The notes beneath the pieces are model-generated. The model was not told the DNA's origin and did no database searches. It was given only the letters and a program-made list of their open reading frames with translations. Positions 28,216-37,851 of a DNA stretch of 58,353 bases are shown piece by piece. The position numbers were made by a program, and so were the translations under genes. Position 1 is the stretch's first letter. Each line of letters opens with the position of its first letter. The stretch is from assembly GCA_029249225.1 (NCBI GenBank), contig JAQWHT010000096.1, positions 1 through 58,353 on the forward strand, read 5' to 3'. The stretch is from Flavobacteriaceae bacterium (GTDB lineage: Bacteria; Bacteroidota; Bacteroidia; Flavobacteriales; Flavobacteriaceae).

Positions 28216-28964
28216 AACAAATATTAAATTTATTTCCCCGGCCGTGGCTGATCTCCTTAAGCATCTGGCTTCGTCCCTTCATAAAATGGTATTACAAAGG
28301 AAATCGCTTCACCGATCCAATTGATGGAAGTTCTTACAGAAAATTTCTTCCTTACGGCTATCAAAACCTACGGAAAAATGCCTTGTGTCCTGGAACACTT
28401 TCTTTAGAGAGACATCGTTTATTATGGCTCTACCTTAAAAGAAAAACCACTTTTCTTGAAGACTCATTAAAGGTACTACATATTGCCCCAGAACAAGTTT
28501 TTTACACCAAATTCAAAGCTCTTGAAAATTGGGTATACACTACCACCGACCTCCACTCTCCTCTTGCTGATGTGAAAGCAGATATTTGTGCGCTTCCTTT
28601 TAAAAACGAGGAATACGATTTAATTTTCTGTAATCATGTTTTGGAACATATCCCAAACGATAAAAAAGCAATGCAAGAACTCTATCGTGTTTTAAAAAAA
28701 GGAGGAACCTTAATTGCACAAGTCCCCTTGGATGAAAATCGAGAAACTACTTTTGAAGACGATTCCATTACCGATAAAAACGAGCGTACTCAAATTTTTG
28801 GACAATACGACCATGTCCGTATTTATGGTAAAGATTACTATAAAAAGTTAGATGCTGCGGGTTTTAAAACTCAGGGTGTTGATTTTCTCAATGACCTTAG
28901 TCTCCATGAAATCAAGACTTTTGCACTCCCCAAGTACGAACGGATTCCAATTGCAATGAAATAA
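28212..28964 (+). CDS. Class I SAM-dependent methyltransferase
   Basis: A 250-residue methyltransferase of the Methyltransf_11 type. An unusual N-terminal 70 residues begin with a hydrophobic, membrane-associating stretch. The SAM core then shows KVLHIAPEQ (motif I, with ALA-like PEQ instead of GxGxG), DICALPFKNEEYDLIFCNHVLEHI, and LYRVLKKGGTLIAQVPL. The VLEHI motif is typical. Substrate unknown. It ends the gpmI operon. Confidence 0.85.
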   Translation: MKQILNLFPRPWLISLSIWLRPFIKWYYKGNRFTDPIDGSSYRKFLPYGYQNLRKNALCPGTLSLERHRLLWLYLKRKTTFLEDSLKVLHIAPEQVFYTKFKALENWVYTTTDLHSPLADVKADICALPFKNEEYDLIFCNHVLEHIPNDKKAMQELYRVLKKGGTLIAQVPLDENRETTFEDDSITDKNERTQIFGQYDHVRIYGKDYYKKLDAAGFKTQGVDFLNDLSLHEIKTFALPKYERIPIAMK

Positions 28965-28971
28965 TTGACCT

Positions 28972-29997
28972 TTATTCTTTTACAAACCCTTTAGAAAAGA
29001 TCTCTTTTACTCCCTCTAAAGAATCTGAAACGATCCAATAGGCTTCCAATTTTGGTTTTGATTTAATCAATTCTTGTGATTGATCTACAGGCATTACCAT
29101 AAGTGCAGTAGCGTAAGCATCTGCGGTCATACAATCTGATGCTGTTACTGAAACACTCAAGACTTTACTGGGTATTGCCTCTCCCGTTTTAGGATTAATG
29201 GAATGTGCAATTCGTAAACCAGTTTCTGCATCAATAGCATACTTGCGATAATTCCCCGAAGTAGCTAAAGCTTTATTTTCCAGTGTCAAGGTTCGGATAA
29301 AATCTCGCTGTTTTCCTTGTTGAGGATCATCTATGGCTATTTTCCAAAACATACCAGATCTTGGACTTTTCCCTTTAGCTACTATCTCTCCTCCTATTTC
29401 GACTAAAAAGGAAGAGACCTTTTTCAATCTCAAAAAATCAGCAATGACATCAACTACATAGCCTTTGGCTAAGGCATTGAAATCAAAGTATACCTTAGGA
29501 TGTTCTTTCTTGATAGTGCCTTGGTCGGTTAAACTTGTTTTATCCCACCCCGTAAAACTCAAAATACTGTCTCGTTGTTGCGCTGAAATTTGCTTCAAAG
29601 GTTTTCCAGGACCAAAACCATAGGCGTTGACTAAAGCGCCAACCGTAGGGTCAAAATATCCCTGGGTGGCCTTCCAAACCTCACTTGCTTTGTGATATAC
29701 TTTTACAAAATGAAAATCTATTTTTAAAAGACTATCTCCTTGATTAATTTTAGAAATATCGGAATTAGGAATATAAGTAGATAGTGACTGATTTAAAACC
29801 TCAAAAATAGAGTCTACTTTGTGGGTTAAATATTCTGGAGCCAAGGTATTGGAAACATAAGAGATGGAATATGAGGTCCCAAGGGCGTACCCCTGAATTT
29901 TTTGTAATGGAGGCTGTTCAGGAGTACAACTCCAAAACAGTAAACAACAGTAAAAAAAACTAGTGTATAGCTTCGAGTCCTTGAAAATTGACTGCAT
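28972..29997 (-). CDS. apbE: FAD:protein FMN transferase (ApbE)
   Basis: A 341-residue lipoprotein (lipobox LFWSC, Cys24). ApbE motifs are present: the ALGTSYSISY strand, DFNALAKGYVVDVIADFL, TSGNYRKY and a C-terminal SVTASDCMTADAYATALMVM block. ApbE attaches FMN to threonines of NqrB and NqrC. The nqr operon starts only about 9 kb away, which supports this role. Its 5' end overlaps the small upstream gene by 38 nt, an unusually long coupling overlap. Confidence 0.94.
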   Translation of the reverse strand: MQSIFKDSKLYTSFFYCCLLFWSCTPEQPPLQKIQGYALGTSYSISYVSNTLAPEYLTHKVDSIFEVLNQSLSTYIPNSDISKINQGDSLLKIDFHFVKVYHKASEVWKATQGYFDPTVGALVNAYGFGPGKPLKQISAQQRDSILSFTGWDKTSLTDQGTIKKEHPKVYFDFNALAKGYVVDVIADFLRLKKVSSFLVEIGGEIVAKGKSPRSGMFWKIAIDDPQQGKQRDFIRTLTLENKALATSGNYRKYAIDAETGLRIAHSINPKTGEAIPSKVLSVSVTASDCMTADAYATALMVMPVDQSQELIKSKPKLEAYWIVSDSLEGVKEIFSKGFVKE

Positions 29998-30319
29998 AAG
30001 GATCCTTTTTAGTTAATGGAAGTTCATAATTCTCTGCATGTGCAAAACCTACGCCTGCAAGAACTAATTGCGCATTATTTTTTGCTGCATGTTCTTTGAC
30101 TTTCTCTATCAATTCTGGATCAAACTTTTTTGGCGCCTTAGGATACAATGTTCCTTGTACTAGAACAAAGTATAATTTTTTTTCCTTTACACACACAAAC
30201 TGAGGTGATCTCTTAGGCTGAGAATTTACAGCTAAAAACTCATATCCTTCGGCTTCAAGGTGATCTCCTACCTCTTTCATTGCAAGATGATGAATTTCGT
30301 GATGGGTTAGATTATTCAT
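29960..30319 (-). CDS. Small conserved protein upstream of apbE (often labelled NqrF-like)
   Basis: A 119-residue cytosolic protein starting MNNLTHHEIHHLAMKEVGDH. Homologues in Bacteroidota are commonly labelled Na+-NQR subunit F, but it has no 2Fe-2S cysteines, FAD or NAD motif, and true nqrF is at 33320-34615. The label is probably carried over from gene context. The helix-strand-strand pattern with LYFVLVQGTLY recalls the PD-(D/E)XK nuclease-like core without its catalytic residues; this is a weak inference. I chose ATG at 30319 over TTG at 30349. It overlaps apbE by 38 nt. Confidence 0.75.
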   Translation of the reverse strand: MNNLTHHEIHHLAMKEVGDHLEAEGYEFLAVNSQPKRSPQFVCVKEKKLYFVLVQGTLYPKAPKKFDPELIEKVKEHAAKNNAQLVLAGVGFAHAENYELPLTKKDPYAVNFQGLEAIH

Positions 30320-30396
30320 AGAAATCCTAAAAGTAAAGGAATTGAACAAAGGTTTGAAATATTTTGTAATTTTATTGTAACAAATCTCAAACTATC

Positions 30397-31953
30397 ATGA
30401 AAATTGCACCTTTAGCCTGTCTATTGGCATTGATTTTTTTTCAATGTCAGTCTACGCCAAAACATGCTGTTCTTAAAAAAACTAATAACGGCTATACCTA
30501 CGAAAGTGTTACCAACGATCCTACTAACACTAGAATATACACACTAGATAATGGTCTTAAAGTTTACTTAAGTAAAGATCAAACAGCTCCTCGTATTCAT
30601 ATTTTTACCGCCATTAAAGCGGGTGGCAAAAACGACCCTGCAGACAATACTGGACTTGCTCATTATCTAGAACATATTATGTTTAAGGGGAATGATGTCT
30701 TTGGAACCAAAGATTATGAGAGTGAGAAAGTTCTCTTAGACTCTATCGAACGTTTATTTAATCAATATGGAAAAACAAACGAAGACCTAAAACGAAAGGA
30801 GTTATATCGTCAAATTGATGCAGTTTCAAATGAGGCTGCAAAATTTGCAATTCCAAATGAATACGATAAAATGATTTCTTTGATTGGAGGCAAAATGCTA
30901 AACGCATATACTACTGAAGATCGAACGGTATATACCGTTGATATTCCCGCCAACGAATTAGAACGTTTTTTACAAATTGAAGGAATACGATTTAAGAAAA
31001 TTGTCAACCGTCTTTTTCATACCGAATTAGAGGCAGTTTATGAGGAAAAAAATAGAAGTTTGGATAATGACTATTGGAAAGCTTTTCAAACAATGAATAA
31101 GCATCTTTTTCCAAACCATCCTTATGGTAAACAAACAGTAATTGGAACAATCGAACACTTAAAAAATCCTTCAATTACAGAAATATTAAACTACTTTGAC
31201 TCTTATTATCGCCCGAATAATGCTGCCATCTGTATGAGTGGAGATTTAGACTACGATAAAACAATTGCTCTTATTGAAGCGTATTTCGGTGAATGGGAAC
31301 CAAATGAAAACTTACCCCTATGGACAAAAGTGGACGAGTCTCCGCTTGTTACTCCTTTTGAAACGGAAATTTATGGTCCACAAGAGGAACGGGTATCCAT
31401 AGGTTTTCGATTTGATGGCAATCATACTGAGGAATTCAAAAAAATAGTGCTGATTGATATGCTACTCTATAATTCTTCTGCAGGATTAATTGATTTGAAT
31501 TTAATGCAACAACAAAAAGTGCTTCGAGCAGGAAGCTATGTCAATGGATTAAATGATTACAGTATTCACACATTGTTCGGAACACCAAAATCCAACCAAA
31601 GCTTGGATGAAGTAAAGAATTTAATCCTCAACCAGATTGATTCAATTAAACAAGGAGCATTTGAACCTTGGTTATTAAAAGCGGTAGTAACTGATTTGAA
31701 AAAGAAAGTTATGGAACAGGAAGACTCAAATTACGCCAATTATTTCAGGGCAAATGAAATGGTACTAGCTTTTACAAATAACACCCCTTGGATTGAACGT
31801 GTAAGCTATTTTGATGATTTGAGTGCAATTACTAAAGATGAACTAGTGTCCTTTGCAAATGAACATTACAAAGAAAATTATGTAGTGGTCAACAAGAAAA
31901 ATGGTGAAGATCCAAATGCAAAAAAAATTGAGCGTGGAAAAAATCCACCCTAA
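30397..31953 (+). CDS. M16 family zinc peptidase, N-terminal half (frameshifted gene)
   Basis: The 518-residue open frame has a lipoprotein-like signal (MKIAPLACLLALIFFQC) and an M16 unit with the inverted zinc motif HYLEH (residues 89-93) and the downstream ELEAVYEEKN block supplying the third ligand. A second M16 repeat (inactive type) follows. The frame shifts at an A8 run (31920-31927) and ends 11 codons later in GKNPP. Removing one A would join it to the next frame, giving a 941-residue protein, the usual size for this two-M16 family. It is probably one broken or misread gene. Confidence 0.85.
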   Translation: MKIAPLACLLALIFFQCQSTPKHAVLKKTNNGYTYESVTNDPTNTRIYTLDNGLKVYLSKDQTAPRIHIFTAIKAGGKNDPADNTGLAHYLEHIMFKGNDVFGTKDYESEKVLLDSIERLFNQYGKTNEDLKRKELYRQIDAVSNEAAKFAIPNEYDKMISLIGGKMLNAYTTEDRTVYTVDIPANELERFLQIEGIRFKKIVNRLFHTELEAVYEEKNRSLDNDYWKAFQTMNKHLFPNHPYGKQTVIGTIEHLKNPSITEILNYFDSYYRPNNAAICMSGDLDYDKTIALIEAYFGEWEPNENLPLWTKVDESPLVTPFETEIYGPQEERVSIGFRFDGNHTEEFKKIVLIDMLLYNSSAGLIDLNLMQQQKVLRAGSYVNGLNDYSIHTLFGTPKSNQSLDEVKNLILNQIDSIKQGAFEPWLLKAVVTDLKKKVMEQEDSNYANYFRANEMVLAFTNNTPWIERVSYFDDLSAITKDELVSFANEHYKENYVVVNKKNGEDPNAKKIERGKNPP

Positions 31954-33223
31954 ATTTCTTGATTTCACCAATGACTTGACACATTATTCAATAGGAAATC
32001 TACCAGTAATTTATAAAAGAAATGTAAATAATGATTTATTTGAACTCCCGTATGTATATGAATTTGCAAATAACGCAGATCCTAAATTTGGACTTGCTTT
32101 AACTGACTTTTTGGAGTTTGTAGGGACTGATGAATTAAGTCCAGAAGAAATAAAGCAAGAGTTTTACAAGCTAGGAAGTAGCTATAGTGTCCGCAATTCA
32201 ATAGAAAATGACAGATTATTTATTACTTTGAGGGGACTAAATGAACATTTTAAGACTTCACTTAAACTCTTTGAAAGTTTATTAAACAATGCGTCAGGAA
32301 CAAAAGAATCACTTAAAAGTTTAGTAGATCGAATTAAAAAGCAAAGAGAAGACAATCTTAAAAACAAAGGATATATTTTATGGAACGGCTTATTGCCATA
32401 TTCAAATTTTGGGAAGAATAATCCCAGTAATTTAGAAGTCTCTAATAGTAAACTAGACAAAATTGAGGTTGATGAACTTGTAGAAATAATTCAAGAGATA
32501 ACTAGCTACCCCCATAGAATTTCATATTATGGAAACTTAACTATAGAAGACTTAAGTGCCTCAATTAGTGAATATCATCAAGTAAGTGAGATGAAAAATC
32601 TTCCTGAAATATCTCATTTTGAAGAAAAAAATTACGACAACCCTGTCATATACTGGAGTCATTATGATATGGTTCAAACAGAACTGATTCTCATAGCAAA
32701 ATCGTTTCCCTACGACCATAATAAAGAGGCTATTATTCGTCTATTTAATGAATATTTTGGAGGTGGAATGAACAGTATTGTTTTTCAAGAAATCAGAGAG
32801 GCCCAAGGTCTTGCCTATTCAGTTTTTTCAAACTTTAGACAACCAAATAAAAAAGAATTTTCCAACTACCTCACTTCTTACATAGGAAATCAATCTGATA
32901 AGCAGGAAGAAGCAATATCCAGCATGTTTGACTTGATCAATAAACTTCCAGAATCAAAACAGGCTTTTGAGATAGCCAAAATGGCAATTTTAAATAAAAT
33001 TGAGGGTGAGAGAATATCAAAGTCAAGTGTGATATATGCCTATTTTAGAGCAACGGATAAAGGATTAAATCATGACATCAGAAAAGACATCTATGAGGCT
33101 GTAAAGAAATTCTCTTTTAGTGATTTATTAGAGTTTCATAAAGACTATATCAAAAATATTCAACAAAATATTGTTCTAATTGGAAATAGAGAAAAAATTG
33201 GTTTTGAGAATCTATCAAAATAA
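31901..33223 (+). CDS. M16 family peptidase, C-terminal half (continuation after frameshift)
   Basis: The open frame of 440 codons holds the C-terminal pair of M16 repeats. It shows the R/Y-type motif region GGGMNSIVFQEIREAQGLAYSV, which contacts substrate in M16 proteins, and no HxxEH. It overlaps the preceding frame by 53 nt. The ATG at 31901 is unlikely to be a real start because the first residues match no family N-terminus and real homology begins at SVEKIHPKFLDF. See the preceding entry for the A8 frameshift. Confidence 0.8.
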   Translation: MVKIQMQKKLSVEKIHPKFLDFTNDLTHYSIGNLPVIYKRNVNNDLFELPYVYEFANNADPKFGLALTDFLEFVGTDELSPEEIKQEFYKLGSSYSVRNSIENDRLFITLRGLNEHFKTSLKLFESLLNNASGTKESLKSLVDRIKKQREDNLKNKGYILWNGLLPYSNFGKNNPSNLEVSNSKLDKIEVDELVEIIQEITSYPHRISYYGNLTIEDLSASISEYHQVSEMKNLPEISHFEEKNYDNPVIYWSHYDMVQTELILIAKSFPYDHNKEAIIRLFNEYFGGGMNSIVFQEIREAQGLAYSVFSNFRQPNKKEFSNYLTSYIGNQSDKQEEAISSMFDLINKLPESKQAFEIAKMAILNKIEGERISKSSVIYAYFRATDKGLNHDIRKDIYEAVKKFSFSDLLEFHKDYIKNIQQNIVLIGNREKIGFENLSK

Positions 33224-33266
33224 GGAAAGGTAATAGAACTTTCCCATGAAGAATTATTTGCGTATT

Positions 33267-33303
33267 AAAAAAAAAAGGGGTTGCTCCACACAACCCCTTT
33301 TTT
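33267..33303. terminator. Bidirectional intrinsic terminator between M16 and nqrF
   Basis: A perfect 13-bp stem (33271-33283 with 33291-33303) has a 7-nt loop. It carries a T run on the plus strand and an A run (33267-33276) that reads as T on the minus strand. It can end both the plus-strand M16 transcript and the minus-strand nqr operon, which converge here. Confidence 0.9.
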
Positions 33304-33319
33304 AATAAAGTTAGATATA

Positions 33320-34615
33320 TTATCCTCCAAAGTCATCAAATCGAACATTTTCTGGAGGAACACCAAAGTCTTCAGCCATACGTTCGATAGCCTGATTCAT
33401 TAAAGGTGGTCCACAAAAGTAAACTTCAATATCTTCAGGTGATTCATGAACTGATAAATAATTATCAATGACCACTTGATGGACAAAACCAACAAACCCA
33501 TCACCTTCTCCTTCCAACCCATCCTTTACTTTCCAGTTATCTTCTTCCATAGGTTCAGAAAGTGCTATGTAGAATTTGAAATTTGGGAAATCTTTTTCAA
33601 GTGCTTTAAAATGCTCTATATAAAATAATTCACGTTTGGAACGCCCTCCATACCAGAAAGTTACTTTTCTTCCTGTCTGCAAGGTTCTAAATAATTCATA
33701 TAAATGTGAACGCATAGGGGCCATTCCTGCACCTCCACCTACATACAACATTTCGGAGTCTGATTCGTTGATGAAAAACTCTCCATAAGGCCCAGAAATA
33801 GTGACTGCATCTCCAGCCTTCTTAGAAAAAATGTAAGAAGATGCCACTCCAGGATTTACATCACTCCAATCATTTTTAGAACGATCAAAAGGTGGAGTCG
33901 CAATCCGTACATTAAGCATTATTTCTTTTCCTTCAGCAGGATAAGATGCCATAGAATAGGCTCGTTCGACTGTTTCGGGATTCTTCATTACTAAAGGCCA
34001 CAGATTAAACTTATCCCATTCCAATTTAAATTTTTCAAGTTCTCCTGGATGCTCTTCAGGATGCGCAGAGATATCGATGTCTTCGTATTTTATTTCACAA
34101 GGGGGGATTTCAATCTGGATATATCCTCCTGCCTTATAGTCCATAGCTTCAGGAATTTCCACTACAAACTCTTTGATGAAAGAGGCAACATTCCAGTTTC
34201 TTACAACTTTAGCTTCATATTTTTTGATGCCAAAAACCTCTTCAGGCACTTGAATTACCATATCTTGCTTCACTTTCACCTGACAACCCAAACGCCAGCC
34301 TTCTGCAACTTCTTTTCTAGAGAAGTGTGGAGCTTCAGTAGGAAGGATCTCACCCCCACCTTCAAGTACCTGACACTTACATTGAATACAAGTTCCACCT
34401 CCTCCACAGGCTGAGGGTAAAAATATTTTATTATTCCCCAAGGTGTTTAATAAAGTACTTCCAGAAGAGACCTCTACTTCATTGTCTCCGTTTATCATCA
34501 GTGAAACAGGCCCCGAAGGCAATAATTTTGCCTTAGCACCTAAAAGCATTCCAACTAGAAGGAATGTTATGATTAAAAAAACGACAATACTTGCTAATAC
34601 TACTGAATAATCCAT
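33320..34615 (-). CDS. nqrF: Na+-translocating NADH:quinone reductase subunit F
   Basis: A 431-residue protein with an N-terminal membrane helix (residues 4-25). The ferredoxin-type 2Fe-2S domain has Cys70, Cys76, Cys79 and Cys111, and the FAD/NAD domain has RAYSMASYP (FAD) and GGGAGMAPMRS (NADH). It accepts electrons from NADH and passes them into the pump. It is the last gene of the nqrABCDEF operon, which ends at the bidirectional terminator. Confidence 0.97.
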   Translation of the reverse strand: MDYSVVLASIVVFLIITFLLVGMLLGAKAKLLPSGPVSLMINGDNEVEVSSGSTLLNTLGNNKIFLPSACGGGGTCIQCKCQVLEGGGEILPTEAPHFSRKEVAEGWRLGCQVKVKQDMVIQVPEEVFGIKKYEAKVVRNWNVASFIKEFVVEIPEAMDYKAGGYIQIEIPPCEIKYEDIDISAHPEEHPGELEKFKLEWDKFNLWPLVMKNPETVERAYSMASYPAEGKEIMLNVRIATPPFDRSKNDWSDVNPGVASSYIFSKKAGDAVTISGPYGEFFINESDSEMLYVGGGAGMAPMRSHLYELFRTLQTGRKVTFWYGGRSKRELFYIEHFKALEKDFPNFKFYIALSEPMEEDNWKVKDGLEGEGDGFVGFVHQVVIDNYLSVHESPEDIEVYFCGPPLMNQAIERMAEDFGVPPENVRFDDFGG

Positions 34616-34621
34616 CTCACA

Positions 34622-35239
34622 TTATAATTTAATTCCCATAAAACTCATAAAACCCAACGCCATTAACCCGGTAATAATAAACGTAATTCCTAAACCTCTC
34701 AATGGTGCTGGCACATTAGAATAGGTGATTTTTTCACGGATTGCAGCAATCGCAAGAATGGCTAACAACCATCCAATACCCGATCCTAAACCATAAACTG
34801 CTGATTCTGCAACTCCGGAAAAATCTTTTTGCTGCATAAACAAGGATCCACCTAGGATAGCACAATTAACCGCAATAAGGGGTAGGAAAATTCCCAAGGC
34901 ACCATAGAGTGCAGGTGCAAATTTTTCAACAATCATCTCAACCAACTGAACCATCGAGGCGATTACTGCAATAAACATGATAAAGCTTAAAAAGCTCAAA
35001 TCAAGATCCGCATACTTAGATCCTAGCCAAGATAGAGCTCCAGGCTGCAACAAGTATGTGTCTAATAAAAAGTTAATAGGTACGGTAATAGCAAGTACAA
35101 AAATTACAGCAAACCCTAAACCCACTGCCGTTTTTACTGTTTTAGATACCGCCAAGTAAGAACACATCCCTAAAAAATAGGCAAATATCATGTTCTCTAT
35201 AAAGATACTTTTTACGAATAAGTTTAAATAGGCTTCCAT
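34622..35239 (-). CDS. nqrE: Na+-translocating NADH:quinone reductase subunit E
   Basis: A 205-residue integral membrane protein with six hydrophobic helices. Recognisable are [21 protein letters not shown] near the N-terminus (with the cysteine that helps hold the membrane iron site) and [14 protein letters not shown] in the middle (second cysteine). NqrE pairs with NqrD to form the sodium-coupled membrane redox unit. It lies 6 nt upstream of nqrF. Confidence 0.96.
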   Translation of the reverse strand: MEAYLNLFVKSIFIENMIFAYFLGMCSYLAVSKTVKTAVGLGFAVIFVLAITVPINFLLDTYLLQPGALSWLGSKYADLDLSFLSFIMFIAVIASMVQLVEMIVEKFAPALYGALGIFLPLIAVNCAILGGSLFMQQKDFSGVAESAVYGLGSGIGWLLAILAIAAIREKITYSNVPAPLRGLGITFIITGLMALGFMSFMGIKL

Positions 35240-35247
35240 AGTAGCTC

Positions 35248-35943
35248 TTAATTTTTTTCAATTAAAGTTCTGTTGCGTGAGCGTTGTATCCAGATCAGTA
35301 TACCAACCGTTATTAACGCCATAGGTGAAAGCAACATCAATCCATTATTCACATAGCCCATTTCGTAAACTGCTTCTGGGATCACTTGAAATCCACCAAG
35401 CTTGCCTGAACCAAAAAGCTCGCGGAAAAAAGCTACTAAAATTAAAATGACTCCATATCCAGCAGCATTTCCTATACCGTCTAGGAACGATTTCCAAACA
35501 CCATTTCCCAATGCAAAAGCCTCTAATCTTCCCATCACTATACAATTTGTAATAATCAGTCCAATAAAAATGGAAAGTTCCTTACTTACATCATAGGCAT
35601 ATGCTCTAAGTATTTGGTCAACCAAAATCACCATTGAAGCTACAACTACCAGTTGAACAATAATTCGAATTCTATTGGGAATGAGATTTCTTAAAACAGA
35701 AATAATCACATTACTAGCTGCCATTACTGCCATCACTGAAATACTCATGACAACCGCTGGCTTAAGCTGAACAGTGATCGCTAATGCCGAACAAATTCCG
35801 AGTACCTGAACGGTAATCGGGTTGTTATCATCCATCGGATCCGACAATAATTTTCTGTTCTTTTTTGAAAAAAGAGGCTCTTTCTCTTTATTCACGAAGA
35901 GAATAGTAGGTTCCTTTTTAGTCTGAGATGTTTTATCTTCCAT
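35248..35943 (-). CDS. nqrD: Na+-translocating NADH:quinone reductase subunit D
   Basis: A 231-residue membrane protein related to NqrE, with about six helices after a hydrophilic N-terminal stretch of 30 residues. Blocks [20 protein letters not shown] and [17 protein letters not shown] hold the two conserved cysteine regions. The hydrophilic N-terminal extension ([18 protein letters not shown]) is longer than in Vibrio NqrD. It lies 1 nt from nqrC on one side and 8 nt from nqrE on the other. Confidence 0.95.
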   Translation of the reverse strand: MEDKTSQTKKEPTILFVNKEKEPLFSKKNRKLLSDPMDDNNPITVQVLGICSALAITVQLKPAVVMSISVMAVMAASNVIISVLRNLIPNRIRIIVQLVVVASMVILVDQILRAYAYDVSKELSIFIGLIITNCIVMGRLEAFALGNGVWKSFLDGIGNAAGYGVILILVAFFRELFGSGKLGGFQVIPEAVYEMGYVNNGLMLLSPMALITVGILIWIQRSRNRTLIEKN

Positions 35944-36678
35944 CTATAATTGGTTTGAAGCCAGACTTACGTCTGCCGATTTTAAATAAGGTAAATAATG
36001 TTGTAACCGCTCTTTAATCATATCCGTAACTCCATCCCCTGTAATGGTAGCTCCCGAGATAGCATCTACTTCATGGTCCTCTTTGTCTAAGTCTTTTGGA
36101 TCATTGTTTGTTTTAGACACATTAATCCCGACAAGATTTCCATCAGTATCAAAAACTTTTTCTCCAACAAAACGATCTTGAAACCATTGTTGTGTAATTT
36201 CTGCCCCTAAACCCGCTGTTTCTCCAACATGATCAAACACAGCTCCTTGAATGGTGTTTTTATCTTCTTTCAGAGCAATATATCCCCATATTGCATTCCA
36301 AAGTCCTGCCCCTCTTAAAGGAACAACATAAGATTTAACTCCATCAACATTAGCCACATATAAAGGAAAATGTTGCTCCGCCAAGGGTTTTTTTAGTTCA
36401 TTACTTAATTCCAATTCAAAAGCATTGGAATCGGTGTCAATTTCCCCACCAGAAACGAGTGAAAGTTCTTCAACAATATATTGGTTATACAAAGTCTCTG
36501 CCTGTTCGCGATCGGTTTCGATACCGATGGTTGCTAAGATATTCTGCATTTTTTCTTTTCGAACATTAGCGTCTTGTAGGTCTTTAAGCGAGCTTGCTGT
36601 AAAGGCAAGTACAGAAGCTACCACCAACACCATTAATGTAGCAAAAATAAATGTATATGCGTTACTGTCTCTATTCAT
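35944..36678 (-). CDS. nqrC: Na+-translocating NADH:quinone reductase subunit C
   Basis: A 244-residue protein with one N-terminal membrane helix (about residues 9-29) and a periplasmic FMN domain. The flavinylation motif is DAISGATIT, with Thr211 as the predicted FMN acceptor. It receives FMN by phosphoester linkage from ApbE, encoded at 28972-29997. It is directly followed by nqrD. Confidence 0.96.
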   Translation of the reverse strand: MNRDSNAYTFIFATLMVLVVASVLAFTASSLKDLQDANVRKEKMQNILATIGIETDREQAETLYNQYIVEELSLVSGGEIDTDSNAFELELSNELKKPLAEQHFPLYVANVDGVKSYVVPLRGAGLWNAIWGYIALKEDKNTIQGAVFDHVGETAGLGAEITQQWFQDRFVGEKVFDTDGNLVGINVSKTNNDPKDLDKEDHEVDAISGATITGDGVTDMIKERLQHYLPYLKSADVSLASNQL

Positions 36679-36680
36679 TG

Positions 36681-37841
36681 TTAAGCAGTTTTAAGTTCTT
36701 GTGCATTGCTCCAACGCTTTTTACGTTTGTTGATATTACTATTTACTACATAGTGATCAATTGTTGGTGCAAAAACATTCATCAATAAAATAGCCAACAT
36801 GACGCCTTCAGGATAGGCAGGGTTGAAAACGCGAATCATGATACAGAAAATACCCGTAAGTATACCATAGATCCATTTTCCTTTGTTTGTTTGAGCGGCC
36901 GATACTGGATCTGTAGCCATAAAAACAATACCAAATGCAAAGCCTCCAACTACTAAGTGATTCATCCAAGAAAAACTCATTAACGCATTAGCTCCCCAAA
37001 GATTGAACAATAATCCCATTACAGCTGCACCAAGTATTCCACCAGCAATTATTCGCCAGCTTCCTACTCCTGTTAGAATTAAAATCAAGGCTCCTACAGC
37101 AACCCAAAGAGTAGAAGTTTCTGCTATTGACCCTGGAATAGAACCTTGAAACATTTCCATCATTGAATACTTAACGTCTTGTCCTGCTGCAAGACTTCCT
37201 AAAATTGTTTCTCCTGAAATTCCATCAACTGCACTAGCCTCAGAAACCCAAACTTTGTTTCCGGACATATAAGTCGGATAGGCAAAAAAAGCAAATGCTC
37301 TAGCAGTTAATGCCGGATTAAGAATATTCATTCCTGTTCCCCCAAAAGCTTCTTTTGCAATCAACACTGCGAATGCAGTTGAGATTCCGACCATCCAAAG
37401 CGGGATATCTACCGGCATAATCATCGGAATGAGTAATCCCGTCACTAAATACCCTTCATTTACTTCGTGACCTCTGTAGACAGCAAATCCAAATTCAATG
37501 GACAAACCTACCACATAAGAAACGATTATCATCGGAACAATTTTCCAAGCTCCATGAATAAAAGCATCTATAAAAGTGAAACTTTCTCCGGTCTGGACAT
37601 AATATTGGTATCCTGTATTATAGATACCATAAATTAAAGCTGGGAGTAGGGCAATAATCACAGTAACCATTGTTCTTTTTAAATCAACAGCATCACGTAT
37701 ATGTGCTCCTTTTTTGGTTGTGTGATTTGGAACAAACAAAAAGGTATCGAAAGCGTTAATTGCAGGTGCAAACTTTTCTAATTTTTGTCCTTTACCAAAA
37801 GGTTTTTTTAAAGCGTCTAATTGTTTTCTTAATGCATTCAT
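36681..37841 (-). CDS. nqrB: Na+-translocating NADH:quinone reductase subunit B
   Basis: A 386-residue membrane protein with about ten helices, carrying riboflavin and covalent FMN in the family. The flavinylation site aligns with DGISGETILG, where Thr212 is kept but the residue before it is Glu instead of the Ala of the S-G-A-T consensus. Other conserved blocks are GGTGMNILNPALTARAF, PGSIAETSTL and FMATDPVSAAQT. It is 2 nt from nqrC and 10 nt from nqrA. Confidence 0.96.
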   Translation of the reverse strand: MNALRKQLDALKKPFGKGQKLEKFAPAINAFDTFLFVPNHTTKKGAHIRDAVDLKRTMVTVIIALLPALIYGIYNTGYQYYVQTGESFTFIDAFIHGAWKIVPMIIVSYVVGLSIEFGFAVYRGHEVNEGYLVTGLLIPMIMPVDIPLWMVGISTAFAVLIAKEAFGGTGMNILNPALTARAFAFFAYPTYMSGNKVWVSEASAVDGISGETILGSLAAGQDVKYSMMEMFQGSIPGSIAETSTLWVAVGALILILTGVGSWRIIAGGILGAAVMGLLFNLWGANALMSFSWMNHLVVGGFAFGIVFMATDPVSAAQTNKGKWIYGILTGIFCIMIRVFNPAYPEGVMLAILLMNVFAPTIDHYVVNSNINKRKKRWSNAQELKTA

Positions 37842-37851
37842 ACTAGAAATT

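Noticed and set aside
31901-31953. Programmed frameshifting at the A8 run in the M16 gene
   Set aside because: No stimulatory hairpin or pseudoknot is evident downstream and a simple indel explains the data. Kept only as a minor alternative.
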